Shown: piece after piece, positions 56,834-64,000 of the stretch | How positions within the stretch are numbered: position 1 is the first letter of the stretch | How the letters are laid out: each line of letters begins with the position of its first letter | Assembly (NCBI RefSeq): GCF_001752365.1 | Contig: NZ_MEIY01000001.1 | Coordinates: 2,648,918 to 2,712,917 of the forward strand | From: Marinobacter sp. X15-166B | Lineage (GTDB): Bacteria > Pseudomonadota > Gammaproteobacteria > Pseudomonadales > Oleiphilaceae | Length of the DNA: 64,000 nt | Reading direction: 5' to 3' | The notes under the pieces: generated by a model | What the model was told of the DNA's origin: nothing | Database searches by the model: none | What the model saw: the letters and a program-made list of their open reading frames with translations, nothing else | Translations under genes and position numbers: made by a program

Positions 56834-58604
56834 GCAGCAAGGCGACGGCGTGACTGAGCAGCAATCGACGGACAGTAACTGGCAAACCTACAAGCGCTTG
56901 CTGCGATACGTCAAGCCGTTCTGGCTGGCTTTTGCTCTGGCGGTGCTGGGCAACGTCATTTATGCCGTTGCCTCTACCGGCATGGCCGCGGCGATGGAGT
57001 ATGTGATTGCTGCCATCGAAAACCCCACGGCCCAGAACCGGGTGTTTTTGACGGGCCTGATTGTTGCGGTGTTTTCGCTGCGCGGTCTGGGCACCTTCAT
57101 GAGCCAGTACTTCATCAGCTATGTCGGTCGTCAGGTAATCAACGCCTTGCGTACCGAGGTGTTCGACCGGTTGATGACCTTGCCCTCCCGCTATTTCGAC
57201 AGCAACGCCTCCGGCCGGCTGGTGTCCAAACTCACCTATAACGTGGAGCAGGTTGCCGAGGCCAGCACCAACGCGATTACCATCACTCTGCGCGAAGGGC
57301 TGACCATTCTCGGGCTGTTGAGCTTCATGCTCTACACCAATTGGAAACTGACGTTGATCTTTCTGGCCGCCGGGCCGGTGATCGGACTGGTGGTCAGTTA
57401 CGCCAGCAAGCGGTTCCGCAAATTAAGCCAGCGTATCCAGGGCTCCATGGGGGACATCACCCACGTGGCTTCCGAAAGTATCACCGGGTATCGGGTGGTC
57501 CGCACCTTCGGGGGGGAAGCCTACGAGCAGGCGCGGTTTCGCAAAGTCAGCGAACGTAACCTGCAACAGAGTCTCAAAATGGCCTCCACCCAGGCCATCA
57601 GCGTGCCGGTTATCCAGGTGCTGGTCGCAGTTGCCATCGCCGCCCTGGTGTGGGTCATGCTGGCCCCGGAAATCCGGGGCTCCATGACCACCGGCCAGCT
57701 GGTGGCCTTCATTACCGCGGCCACCACCATGGCGAAGCCCATCCGCCAGGTGACCTCGGTCCACGCTAAAATCCAGAAGGGCGTGGCCGCCGCCCACGAC
57801 GTGTTCAGCACCATCGACGAAGAGCCGGAACAGGACACCGGCGATTATGCGCCGGCGCGGGTCAAGGGCGATATCCGTTTCCGTGATGTCTGCTTCCGGT
57901 ACGGTGAACAGCTGGACGACGTACTGGGTAACATCAATCTCGATATTCCGGCCGGACAGAGTGTGGCGCTGGTGGGGCGCTCCGGCAGTGGCAAGTCCAC
58001 TCTGGTCAGCCTGCTGCCCCGTTTTTACGATTACACCAGTGGCGAAATTCTGGTGGACGGCCACCCGTTGATGGATTACCAGCTGCAAGCGTTGCGGGCA
58101 CAAGTTGCGTTGGTGACCCAGAATGTGGTGCTGTTTAACGACACGGTAGCGGCCAACATTGCCTACGGTTCGCTCGACACCTACAGCCGGGAAGACATCA
58201 GGGAAGCCGCCGCCAAGGCCCATGCGCTCGAGTTTATTGATCGCATGCCCGAAGGGCTGGATACCTTGATCGGCGACAACGGGGTGATGTTGTCGGGCGG
58301 CCAGCGCCAGCGCCTGGCGATTGCCCGCGCGCTGCTCAAAGACGCGCCCATCCTGATTCTCGATGAGGCTACCTCGGCCCTGGATACCGAGTCTGAGCGA
58401 CACATACAGGCAGCGCTGGAAAGCGTGATGCAAGGCCGCACCACTCTGGTCATTGCTCACCGCCTGTCGACCATTGAGCAGGCTGACCGGATTGTGGTGC
58501 TCGATAACGGCCGCATCATTGAATCCGGTCGCCACGACCAGCTGCTGGCGGCGGGTGGGGCCTACGCCCAGCTGCACCAGATGCAGTTCAGCGACCCGGC
58601 ATGA
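56823..58604 (+). CDS. msbA: MsbA, lipid A-core flippase
   Basis: 593 aa half-ABC exporter flipping lipid A-core across the inner membrane. Six helices to about residue 320, then Walker A GRSGSGKST, Q-loop, signature LSGGQRQRLAIARALL and Walker B ILILDEATSALD; H-loop VIAHRLSTIE. Length 593 is in the family range. It lies between exbD and lpxK (comEC-...-msbA-lpxK as in E. coli), overlapping both. Confidence 0.96.
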   Translation: MTAEQQGDGVTEQQSTDSNWQTYKRLLRYVKPFWLAFALAVLGNVIYAVASTGMAAAMEYVIAAIENPTAQNRVFLTGLIVAVFSLRGLGTFMSQYFISYVGRQVINALRTEVFDRLMTLPSRYFDSNASGRLVSKLTYNVEQVAEASTNAITITLREGLTILGLLSFMLYTNWKLTLIFLAAGPVIGLVVSYASKRFRKLSQRIQGSMGDITHVASESITGYRVVRTFGGEAYEQARFRKVSERNLQQSLKMASTQAISVPVIQVLVAVAIAALVWVMLAPEIRGSMTTGQLVAFITAATTMAKPIRQVTSVHAKIQKGVAAAHDVFSTIDEEPEQDTGDYAPARVKGDIRFRDVCFRYGEQLDDVLGNINLDIPAGQSVALVGRSGSGKSTLVSLLPRFYDYTSGEILVDGHPLMDYQLQALRAQVALVTQNVVLFNDTVAANIAYGSLDTYSREDIREAAAKAHALEFIDRMPEGLDTLIGDNGVMLSGGQRQRLAIARALLKDAPILILDEATSALDTESERHIQAALESVMQGRTTLVIAHRLSTIEQADRIVVLDNGRIIESGRHDQLLAAGGAYAQLHQMQFSDPA

Positions 58605-59599
58605 CCACCCTGGTGGACCGGTTGTGGTACCGGCGGGGGCGCCCCCTGGCAATCCTGTGGCCGCTGGCCCTTGCTTATCGTCACATTGCACACCAAAGGC
58701 GCGACCGGGCGTTGGCCTACGCCGCTCGCCATCCGGTGGCCGCTCCGGTTATTGTAGTGGGCAACATCACCGCCGGAGGCACCGGCAAATCGCCGCTGAC
58801 CGCCTGGCTGGTCAGGATGTTGCGCCGTCATGGCTGGCGACCGGTTATTCTGACCCGGGGGTATGGCGGCAAAGCGGCGGACTATCCGCTGCGGGTCACG
58901 GCCACGACCGATTCCCGGGCCTCGGGGGATGAGCCGCTGATGCTGGCACAGCAGTGCAATTGTCCCGTTGTGGTGGACCCGGATCGCAACCGCGCAGCCC
59001 AGTGGGCCCTGGCGCAGCACTTGGGCGATGTGTTGGTGTGTGACGACGGGTTACAGCATTACCGTCTGCCCCGGGATATTGAAATCGCGGTATTTGATGG
59101 CGCCCGAGGGGTGGGTAACGGCGCGCCCATACCGGTGGGGCCAATGCGGGAGCCCCTGTCACGGCTGCGCTCGGTGGACTTTGTGATCACCAATGGGCAG
59201 GCCAGGGCGGAGCTGGCCCATGGCCGGTCGTTTTTGATGACCCTGCAGCCCACGACCTTGCGTCACCTGGGCACGGGGGAACTGCAGCCGGTGACCAGAC
59301 TGGCCGGTCAACGGGTGCGGGCGGTGGCCGGCATCGGCAACCCGGGGCGGTTTTTCGATACGCTGAGCGCACTGGGTGCCCGGGTCAGAGGGCGGGCGCT
59401 GCCCGATCACCACCGGTTTGCCGCCGATGATCTGCTGACCGAGCCGGACGAGCTGTTGTTAATGACCGCGAAAGATGCGGTCAAGTGCCGCGCCATCGCC
59501 CCTGTAAACACCTGGGTGCTGGAGGTAGAGGCCGTTCTGGACAAGTCGTTTGAGCCGGGGTTGCTGGAACGGCTCGCAGAACTGGGTTACACACGTTGA
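58601..59599 (+). CDS. lpxK: Tetraacyldisaccharide 4'-kinase LpxK
   Basis: 332 aa membrane-associated kinase phosphorylating the lipid A precursor. P-loop VGNITAGGTGKSPLTAWLV, then RGYGGK, DDGLQHYRLPRDIEIAVFDG and DHHRFAADDL are family motifs. Overlaps msbA by four bases. Catalyses the sixth lipid A step; MsbA next door exports the product. Confidence 0.97.
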   Translation: MTTLVDRLWYRRGRPLAILWPLALAYRHIAHQRRDRALAYAARHPVAAPVIVVGNITAGGTGKSPLTAWLVRMLRRHGWRPVILTRGYGGKAADYPLRVTATTDSRASGDEPLMLAQQCNCPVVVDPDRNRAAQWALAQHLGDVLVCDDGLQHYRLPRDIEIAVFDGARGVGNGAPIPVGPMREPLSRLRSVDFVITNGQARAELAHGRSFLMTLQPTTLRHLGTGELQPVTRLAGQRVRAVAGIGNPGRFFDTLSALGARVRGRALPDHHRFAADDLLTEPDELLLMTAKDAVKCRAIAPVNTWVLEVEAVLDKSFEPGLLERLAELGYTR

Positions 59600-59626
59600 T
59601 GTTTACTTCGATAGCGAGACTCAATC

Positions 59627-59815
59627 ATGGATAAAAAATTGCTGGCGATGCTGGCGTGTCCGGTGTGCAAGGGGGATCTGAAGCTGGATGCGGACAAACA
59701 GGAACTGATCTGCTACACCGATGCCATGGCGTTCCCGGTGCGTGACGGTATTCCGGTGATGCTGGCGGTGGAAGCCCGCACGCTGACCACCGACGAGCGC
59801 TTGGATAAACATTAA
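59627..59815 (+). CDS. Trm112-family small protein (YcaR)
   Basis: 62 aa: [18 protein letters not shown] and [11 protein letters not shown], the typical YcaR/Trm112-like fold with a single CxxC pair. It separates lpxK from kdsB, as in E. coli and Pseudomonas. Methyltransferase activation is known in eukaryotes and archaea; the bacterial role is unclear. Confidence 0.92.
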   Translation: MDKKLLAMLACPVCKGDLKLDADKQELICYTDAMAFPVRDGIPVMLAVEARTLTTDERLDKH

Positions 59816-59858
59816 GTATGTTCGTGCATCCGGCTGACCGCCTGTGAAGGAGCAAACC

Positions 59859-60629
59859 ATGTCGTTCACCGTTGTTATCCCCGCGCGCTTTGCGTCCACC
59901 CGGCTGCCCGGTAAACCACTGGCCGATATTGCGGGCAAACCCATGATCCAGCATGTGTTTGAGCGGGCCATGGAAAGTGATGCCGAACGGGTGGTGATTG
60001 CCACCGATGACCAGCGCATTGTGCAGGTGTGCGAGGGATTCGGCGCCGAAGCGCTGATGACCTCGGCCGACCACGCCAGTGGCACCGACCGGCTGGAAGA
60101 AGTGGCCCGCCAACTCGGTTTCCCCGGGGACGCCTGCCTGGTGAATGTGCAAGGCGATGAGCCGCTGATACCCGCGGCTCTGATCAATCAGGTGGGCCAT
60201 AACCTGCTGGCCCATCCGCAGGCAGCCATTGCCACCCTGAGTGAGCGGATTACCGATATCGGTGCGGTGACCAACCCCAATGTGGTGAAGGTGGTCACCG
60301 ACATCAACGGGTTTGCCCACTATTTCAGTCGCGCCCCGATTCCCTGGGCCCGCAATGACTGGGCGGGCCAGCAACCGCCCCGGGACCTGCCGGCCAGTTG
60401 CCATTATTACCGGCATATTGGCATCTATGGTTACCGGGTCAGTCTGCTGCGTAGTTTCGTGACCTGGCCCCCGGCGCCCAGTGAGGTGACGGAGTCGCTG
60501 GAGCAACTGCGAGCGCTGCACCATGGTGCCCGCATCCATGTGGACGAGGCCTGCGTCGCCCCCCCCGCGGGGGTCGATACGGAAGAAGATCTGCAACGGC
60601 TGCGGGCGTTGCTGGCTGCATCTGATTAA
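59859..60629 (+). CDS. kdsB: CMP-KDO synthetase
   Basis: 256 aa cytoplasmic nucleotidyltransferase activating Kdo for lipopolysaccharide. [18 protein letters not shown] is the nucleotide loop; ATDDQRI and NVQGDEPLI are also diagnostic, and HIGIYGYR closes the site. AAGGAG precedes the ATG at 59859; an in-frame upstream start at 59844 is not needed. Supplies KdtA substrate for the LpxK product. Confidence 0.97.
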   Translation: MSFTVVIPARFASTRLPGKPLADIAGKPMIQHVFERAMESDAERVVIATDDQRIVQVCEGFGAEALMTSADHASGTDRLEEVARQLGFPGDACLVNVQGDEPLIPAALINQVGHNLLAHPQAAIATLSERITDIGAVTNPNVVKVVTDINGFAHYFSRAPIPWARNDWAGQQPPRDLPASCHYYRHIGIYGYRVSLLRSFVTWPPAPSEVTESLEQLRALHHGARIHVDEACVAPPAGVDTEEDLQRLRALLAASD

Positions 60630-60656
60630 TGATTTGTTAACGGTGGGAGTTGTGTT

Positions 60657-61157
60657 GTGAATCATGCAATCAAAGTGTTGTTTGTTTGTCTTGGCAATAT
60701 CTGCCGTTCGCCAACCGCCGAAGGCGTGTTTCAGCAGATGCTCGAAAACGCGGGGCTGGCCGATGCGGTCAAAGTCGATTCCTGTGGCACCGCAGACTGG
60801 CACACCGGCAAATCACCGGACGAACGCACCATCGCCGCCGCGGCAAAACGGGGTGTGGCCCTGGAGCACCTGCAGGCCCGGCAATTCCGGGCGGAAGATC
60901 TGACCGAGTTTGATTTTGTATTGGCCATGGATCGGAGTAATCTGGACATACTGCACGGCGCCTGGTCGAGCGCCGGTGGCACCGAGCCGGAGTTGTTCCT
61001 GAATTACGCACCCCGGCAGGCCCTTGAGGAAGTACCCGACCCCTACTACGGTGGAGAGGAAGGCTTTGAGCATGTGCTCGACCTGATCGAGGATGCCGGT
61101 CTGGGGCTGTTGCAGGCGGTCCGGCAGAAACTTGAGGTGACAGGAGCTTGTGGCTAA
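60657..61157 (+). CDS. Low-molecular-weight protein tyrosine phosphatase
   Basis: 166 aa. The signature CLGNICRSP (Cx5R) is at about 11-19 and DPYYGG holds the general-acid Asp. Family members dephosphorylate tyrosine kinases of the BY type in capsule export, but no such kinase is nearby; Pseudomonas has one in the same place. GTG start with GGTGGGAG upstream. Overlaps murB by eight bases. Confidence 0.92.
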   Translation: MNHAIKVLFVCLGNICRSPTAEGVFQQMLENAGLADAVKVDSCGTADWHTGKSPDERTIAAAAKRGVALEHLQARQFRAEDLTEFDFVLAMDRSNLDILHGAWSSAGGTEPELFLNYAPRQALEEVPDPYYGGEEGFEHVLDLIEDAGLGLLQAVRQKLEVTGACG

Positions 61158-62193
61158 ACCATTAAGTATCCGGGAAAACGTATGCCTGCGGGCCTTCAAC
61201 ACCTTTCAGTTTGACGTGAGGGCGCGCTACTTTGTGTCTGTCCGCAAGGTGTCAGAATTGATGGCGGCGCTGTTGTGGGCCAAGGAACGCAACCTCGACC
61301 CGCTGATTCTGGGGGGAGGCAGCAATCTGGTGCTGGTGGATCAGGTGAATACCCTGGTCATCCACATTGCCAAGATGGGCAAGTACTGGCGCGATGTCGA
61401 AGGCGACCGGGCCACTCTGATACTGGGGGCCGGCGAGAACTGGCACGACGCGGTTCTCTATGCGGCGGCTGCCAATTACCGCGGCATCGAGAATCTGGCC
61501 CTGATACCCGGCACGGTGGGGGCGGCCCCGGTGCAGAATATCGGCGCTTACGGAGTGGAGCTTGGCGACACCCTGGAAAGTCTGCTGGCACTGGATTGTG
61601 AAACGGGGGAGCTGGTTGAGCTCACTAACCCGGACTGCCGGTTCAGTTATCGCGACAGCCTGTTCAAACACCGGCCGGATCGGTACATCATTCTTGAGGT
61701 CAGTCTGCGCCTGTGCCGCAGCAAACCCTTTTCGCTGGGATACGGCGAGTTGCGCAACTACTTTGCCCAACCCGAAGGGGCGCTGACCCCCCTCACGGTG
61801 GCCCAGGGCGTGATGGCGATCCGCCGCCGCAAGTTGCCGGATCCGCCGCAGCTGCCCAATGCGGGCAGCTTCTTTAAAAACCCCGAAGTGTCCATGCCCA
61901 CCTGGCAGCGCCTGCGCTCGGAGTTTCCGGGTATAGTGGGTTACCCCGGTACCCATAAAGTAAAGCTCGCCGCCGCGTGGATGATCGATCAGTGTGGCTG
62001 GAAAGGGTTTCGTAACGAGCGCGTTGGGGTGCACAACCGGCAAGCTTTGGTGCTGGTGAACCATGCCCGGGGAACGGGCAGGGACATACTGGCGCTGGCG
62101 GACCAGATCCGCAGCGCTGTGTGGGCCCGCTTCGGGGTCGCGCTGGATATAGAGCCCAGGGTTTACCCGCAGGGTCGGGAGGGCCGTGAATAA
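61150..62193 (+). CDS. murB: UDP-N-acetylenolpyruvoylglucosamine reductase MurB
   Basis: 347 aa FAD enzyme making UDP-N-acetylmuramate for peptidoglycan. LILGGGSNLVL is the FAD motif; IPGTVGAAPVQNIGAYGVEL, SYRDSLFK and AGSFFKNPEV carry catalytic residues. GTG start with AGGAG upstream. Type I MurB. Final gene of the envelope run; it converges on proS. Confidence 0.96.
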   Translation: MAKPLSIRENVCLRAFNTFQFDVRARYFVSVRKVSELMAALLWAKERNLDPLILGGGSNLVLVDQVNTLVIHIAKMGKYWRDVEGDRATLILGAGENWHDAVLYAAAANYRGIENLALIPGTVGAAPVQNIGAYGVELGDTLESLLALDCETGELVELTNPDCRFSYRDSLFKHRPDRYIILEVSLRLCRSKPFSLGYGELRNYFAQPEGALTPLTVAQGVMAIRRRKLPDPPQLPNAGSFFKNPEVSMPTWQRLRSEFPGIVGYPGTHKVKLAAAWMIDQCGWKGFRNERVGVHNRQALVLVNHARGTGRDILALADQIRSAVWARFGVALDIEPRVYPQGREGRE

Positions 62194-62202
62194 GGGGCAA
62201 AT

Positions 62203-62228
62203 CGGCTGGCGACCGCCGTCACCAGCCG
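62203..62228. terminator. Stem-loop between convergent murB and proS
   Basis: CGGCTGGCGAC pairs with GTCACCAGCCG (one C-A mismatch), loop CGCC. The 11-position stem lies 10 bases after each gene's stop. The T-run on either side is minimal, so termination may be partial but works both ways. Confidence 0.6.
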
Positions 62229-62238
62229 GATATGGCAG

Positions 62239-63984
62239 TTACAGCCCGCGACGGGGGGAGGCGGCCAGCAAGAACGGCAGGATATCAGCCACAGCGATGT
62301 CCTGACTCTCGTCATCACGACGACCCTTGTACTCCAGGGTCCCGGCTTTCAGCCCGCGTTCCGAAATCACAATGCGATGGGGAATGCCGATCAGTTCCAT
62401 GTCGGCAAACTTCACGCCCGGACGTTCTTTACGGTCATCCAGCAGTACATCAAAGCCCGCCTGACGCAACTGGTCATAGAGTTTCTCTGCTCCCTCCATG
62501 ACCGCTTCGGACTTATGGGCATTCAGCGTGATGAGGGCAATCTCGAACGGCGCAATGGCCTCCGGCCAGATGATGCCCTTGTCATCGTGGTTCTGTTCAA
62601 TGGCCGCGGCGACAATCCGCGACACCCCAACCCCGTAACAACCCATTTCCACAATTGTGGCTTTGCCGTGTTCATCCAGTACGGTGGCGTTCAGGGCCTT
62701 GCTGTATTTGTTGCCCAGCTTGAAAATATGGCCGACTTCGATACCGCGGCGGATTTCGAGAGTGCCCTTGCCGTCCGGACTGGGGTCGCCTTCGATCACA
62801 TTGCGCAGGTCCTCCACCCGGGACAGCGGGGCGTCGCGCTCCCAGTTTACGCCCGTGAGGTGCATGCCTTCCTTGTTGGCACCACAGACAAAGTCCGCCA
62901 GATGGGCCGCGCTGCGGTCAACAATGACCGGGATGTTCAGACCCACCGGACCGATCGAGCCCGGATTGCAACCGGTGGCTTGCTCGATTTCTTCGTCGGT
63001 CGCCATGGTCAGTGGGTCGGCAACGCCGGGCAGGTTGGCGGCCTTGATTTCGTTAAGGGTGTGGTCTCCGCGCAGAATCAGGGCCACCACCCCGGCATCG
63101 GCATCGGCTTCGGCTTCCTCCGGCAGTTCGGCTTTCACCAGCAGGGTTTTCACCGTACGGGTGGCGTCGATACCGAGGAATTGCGAGACCGCTTCGATGG
63201 TGCGCTGGTCCGGGGTGGCGACTTCGGTCAGTGGCTCGGCCGGAGCCGGACGCTCGCCGGCGGGGGCCACCGCTTCGGCTTTCTCGATGTTGGCGGCGTA
63301 ATCACCCCGGGTGCTGAACGCGATGTCGTCTTCACCGGAGGAGGCGAGTACGTGGAATTCGTGCGAGGCGCTGCCGCCGATCGAACCGGAATCTGCTTGT
63401 ACCGCACGGTAATTGAGGCCCAGCCGGTCGAATATGGCACAGTAGGTGTGGTGCATCAGCTGATAGGTCTCATCCAGGGAGTCCGCGTTCAGATGGAAGG
63501 AATAGGCGTCCTTCATCAGGAACTCCCGCGCGCGCATGACCCCGAACCGGGGGCGGCGCTCGTCGCGGAATTTGGTCTGAATCTGGTAAAAGTTGGCGGG
63601 CAGCTCTTTATAGCTTTTCAGCTCATTGCGGACGATGTCGGTGATCACTTCCTCGTGGGTCGGGCCAAAGCAGAATTCACGGCCGTGGCGATCGTTCATC
63701 CGCAAAAGTTCGCCCCCGTATTCCTCCCAGCGTCCGGATTCTTGCCAGAGTTCGGCCGGCTGCACGGCGGGCATCAACAGTTCCTGAGCCCCGCTTTTAT
63801 CCATTTCGGTGCGCACGATTTTTTCCACTTTGCGCAATACCCGCAGCCCCATGGGGAGCCAGGTATATAATCCTGATGCCAGTCTGCGGATCATGCCCGC
63901 GCGGAGCATGAGCTGGTGACTGATGATCTCGGCATCGGCCGGACTTTCTTTCTGGGTGGCAATCAGATAACGGCTTGCTCGCAT
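62239..63984 (-). CDS. proS: Prolyl-tRNA synthetase
   Basis: 581 aa class II synthetase, bacterial type. Motif regions [13 protein letters not shown], the INS editing domain (about 225-405) and [15 protein letters not shown] anticodon domain are present. Begins [19 protein letters not shown]. Complete within the window, with 16 bases left upstream. It converges on murB. Confidence 0.97.
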   Translation of the reverse strand: MRASRYLIATQKESPADAEIISHQLMLRAGMIRRLASGLYTWLPMGLRVLRKVEKIVRTEMDKSGAQELLMPAVQPAELWQESGRWEEYGGELLRMNDRHGREFCFGPTHEEVITDIVRNELKSYKELPANFYQIQTKFRDERRPRFGVMRAREFLMKDAYSFHLNADSLDETYQLMHHTYCAIFDRLGLNYRAVQADSGSIGGSASHEFHVLASSGEDDIAFSTRGDYAANIEKAEAVAPAGERPAPAEPLTEVATPDQRTIEAVSQFLGIDATRTVKTLLVKAELPEEAEADADAGVVALILRGDHTLNEIKAANLPGVADPLTMATDEEIEQATGCNPGSIGPVGLNIPVIVDRSAAHLADFVCGANKEGMHLTGVNWERDAPLSRVEDLRNVIEGDPSPDGKGTLEIRRGIEVGHIFKLGNKYSKALNATVLDEHGKATIVEMGCYGVGVSRIVAAAIEQNHDDKGIIWPEAIAPFEIALITLNAHKSEAVMEGAEKLYDQLRQAGFDVLLDDRKERPGVKFADMELIGIPHRIVISERGLKAGTLEYKGRRDDESQDIAVADILPFLLAASPRRGL

Positions 63985-64000
63985 TGTATCTTCCGTAAGC

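Overview
The window is a gene-dense stretch (about 58-60% G+C by eye) of a Gammaproteobacterium chromosome. It holds 64 protein genes, nearly all recognisable housekeeping families. I found no tRNA or rRNA gene, CRISPR array, insertion sequence, prophage or integration scar. Gene content and order recall Pseudomonas aeruginosa in several blocks (comparison from memory, no search run): HtpX/AlaA/Gpx/hybrid kinase, PurB-HflD-MnmA-NudJ, CspD-ClpS-ClpA-InfA-Bpt-Aat-TrxB, and PilZ-Lol-DUF2062-ComEC-ExbBD-LpxK-KdsB-MurB. A strictly respiratory, Entner-Doudoroff-using gammaproteobacterium near the Pseudomonas/Cellvibrio group fits best; genus is not resolved.

Layout. 1-8.1 kb: Entner-Doudoroff block under HexR (hexR divergent from zwf-pgl-eda; pyk divergent from edd; a uracil-DNA glycosylase-like gene translationally coupled to edd), with two HexR-like operators. 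8.1-10.8 kb: a secreted polysaccharide deacetylase, a DnaJ-related protein, and ttcA. 10.8-19.4 kb: complete cbb3 oxidase locus (ccoNOQP then ccoGHIS plus a TauE/SafE-like membrane protein), the two operons separated by tandem stem-loops. 19.4-26.2 kb: alpha/beta hydrolase, ABM monooxygenase, tusA, dsbD, epmC, a RhlB-like helicase, pdxB. 26.3-34 kb: htpX, alaA, gpx, a SagS-like hybrid kinase, a membrane-anchored unknown and a LysR regulator. 34-40.4 kb: minus-strand run rluE-nudJ-mnmA-hflD-purB-roxA-GNAT, mostly overlapping. 40.6-46.6 kb: cspD, then the bacterial N-degron set (clpS, clpA, bpt, aat) around infA, plus trxB. 46.7-50.7 kb: a lone MoxR ATPase, aguA-aguB (agmatine to putrescine), a BamE-like secreted protein and an unusual PilZ protein. 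50.7-62.2 kb: envelope block (lolC-lolD with one permease, DUF2062, comEC, exbB, exbD, msbA, lpxK, Trm112-like, kdsB, LMW phosphatase, murB), ending at convergent proS.

How it fits together: glucose 6-phosphate enters via Zwf/Pgl/Edd/Eda/Pyk, HexR senses KDPG, electrons go to the cbb3 oxidase, the N-degron enzymes tag and ClpS/ClpA deliver substrates, and the last third builds and transports the outer membrane. No wholly new multi-gene system stands out. The most interesting unexplained signals are a perfect 22-bp hairpin at the aat/bpt junction that buries the likely bpt ribosome-binding site, a short leader ORF in frame with clpS behind an amber codon, a PilZ domain split by a coiled coil, and a lolC-lolD locus without a second permease.
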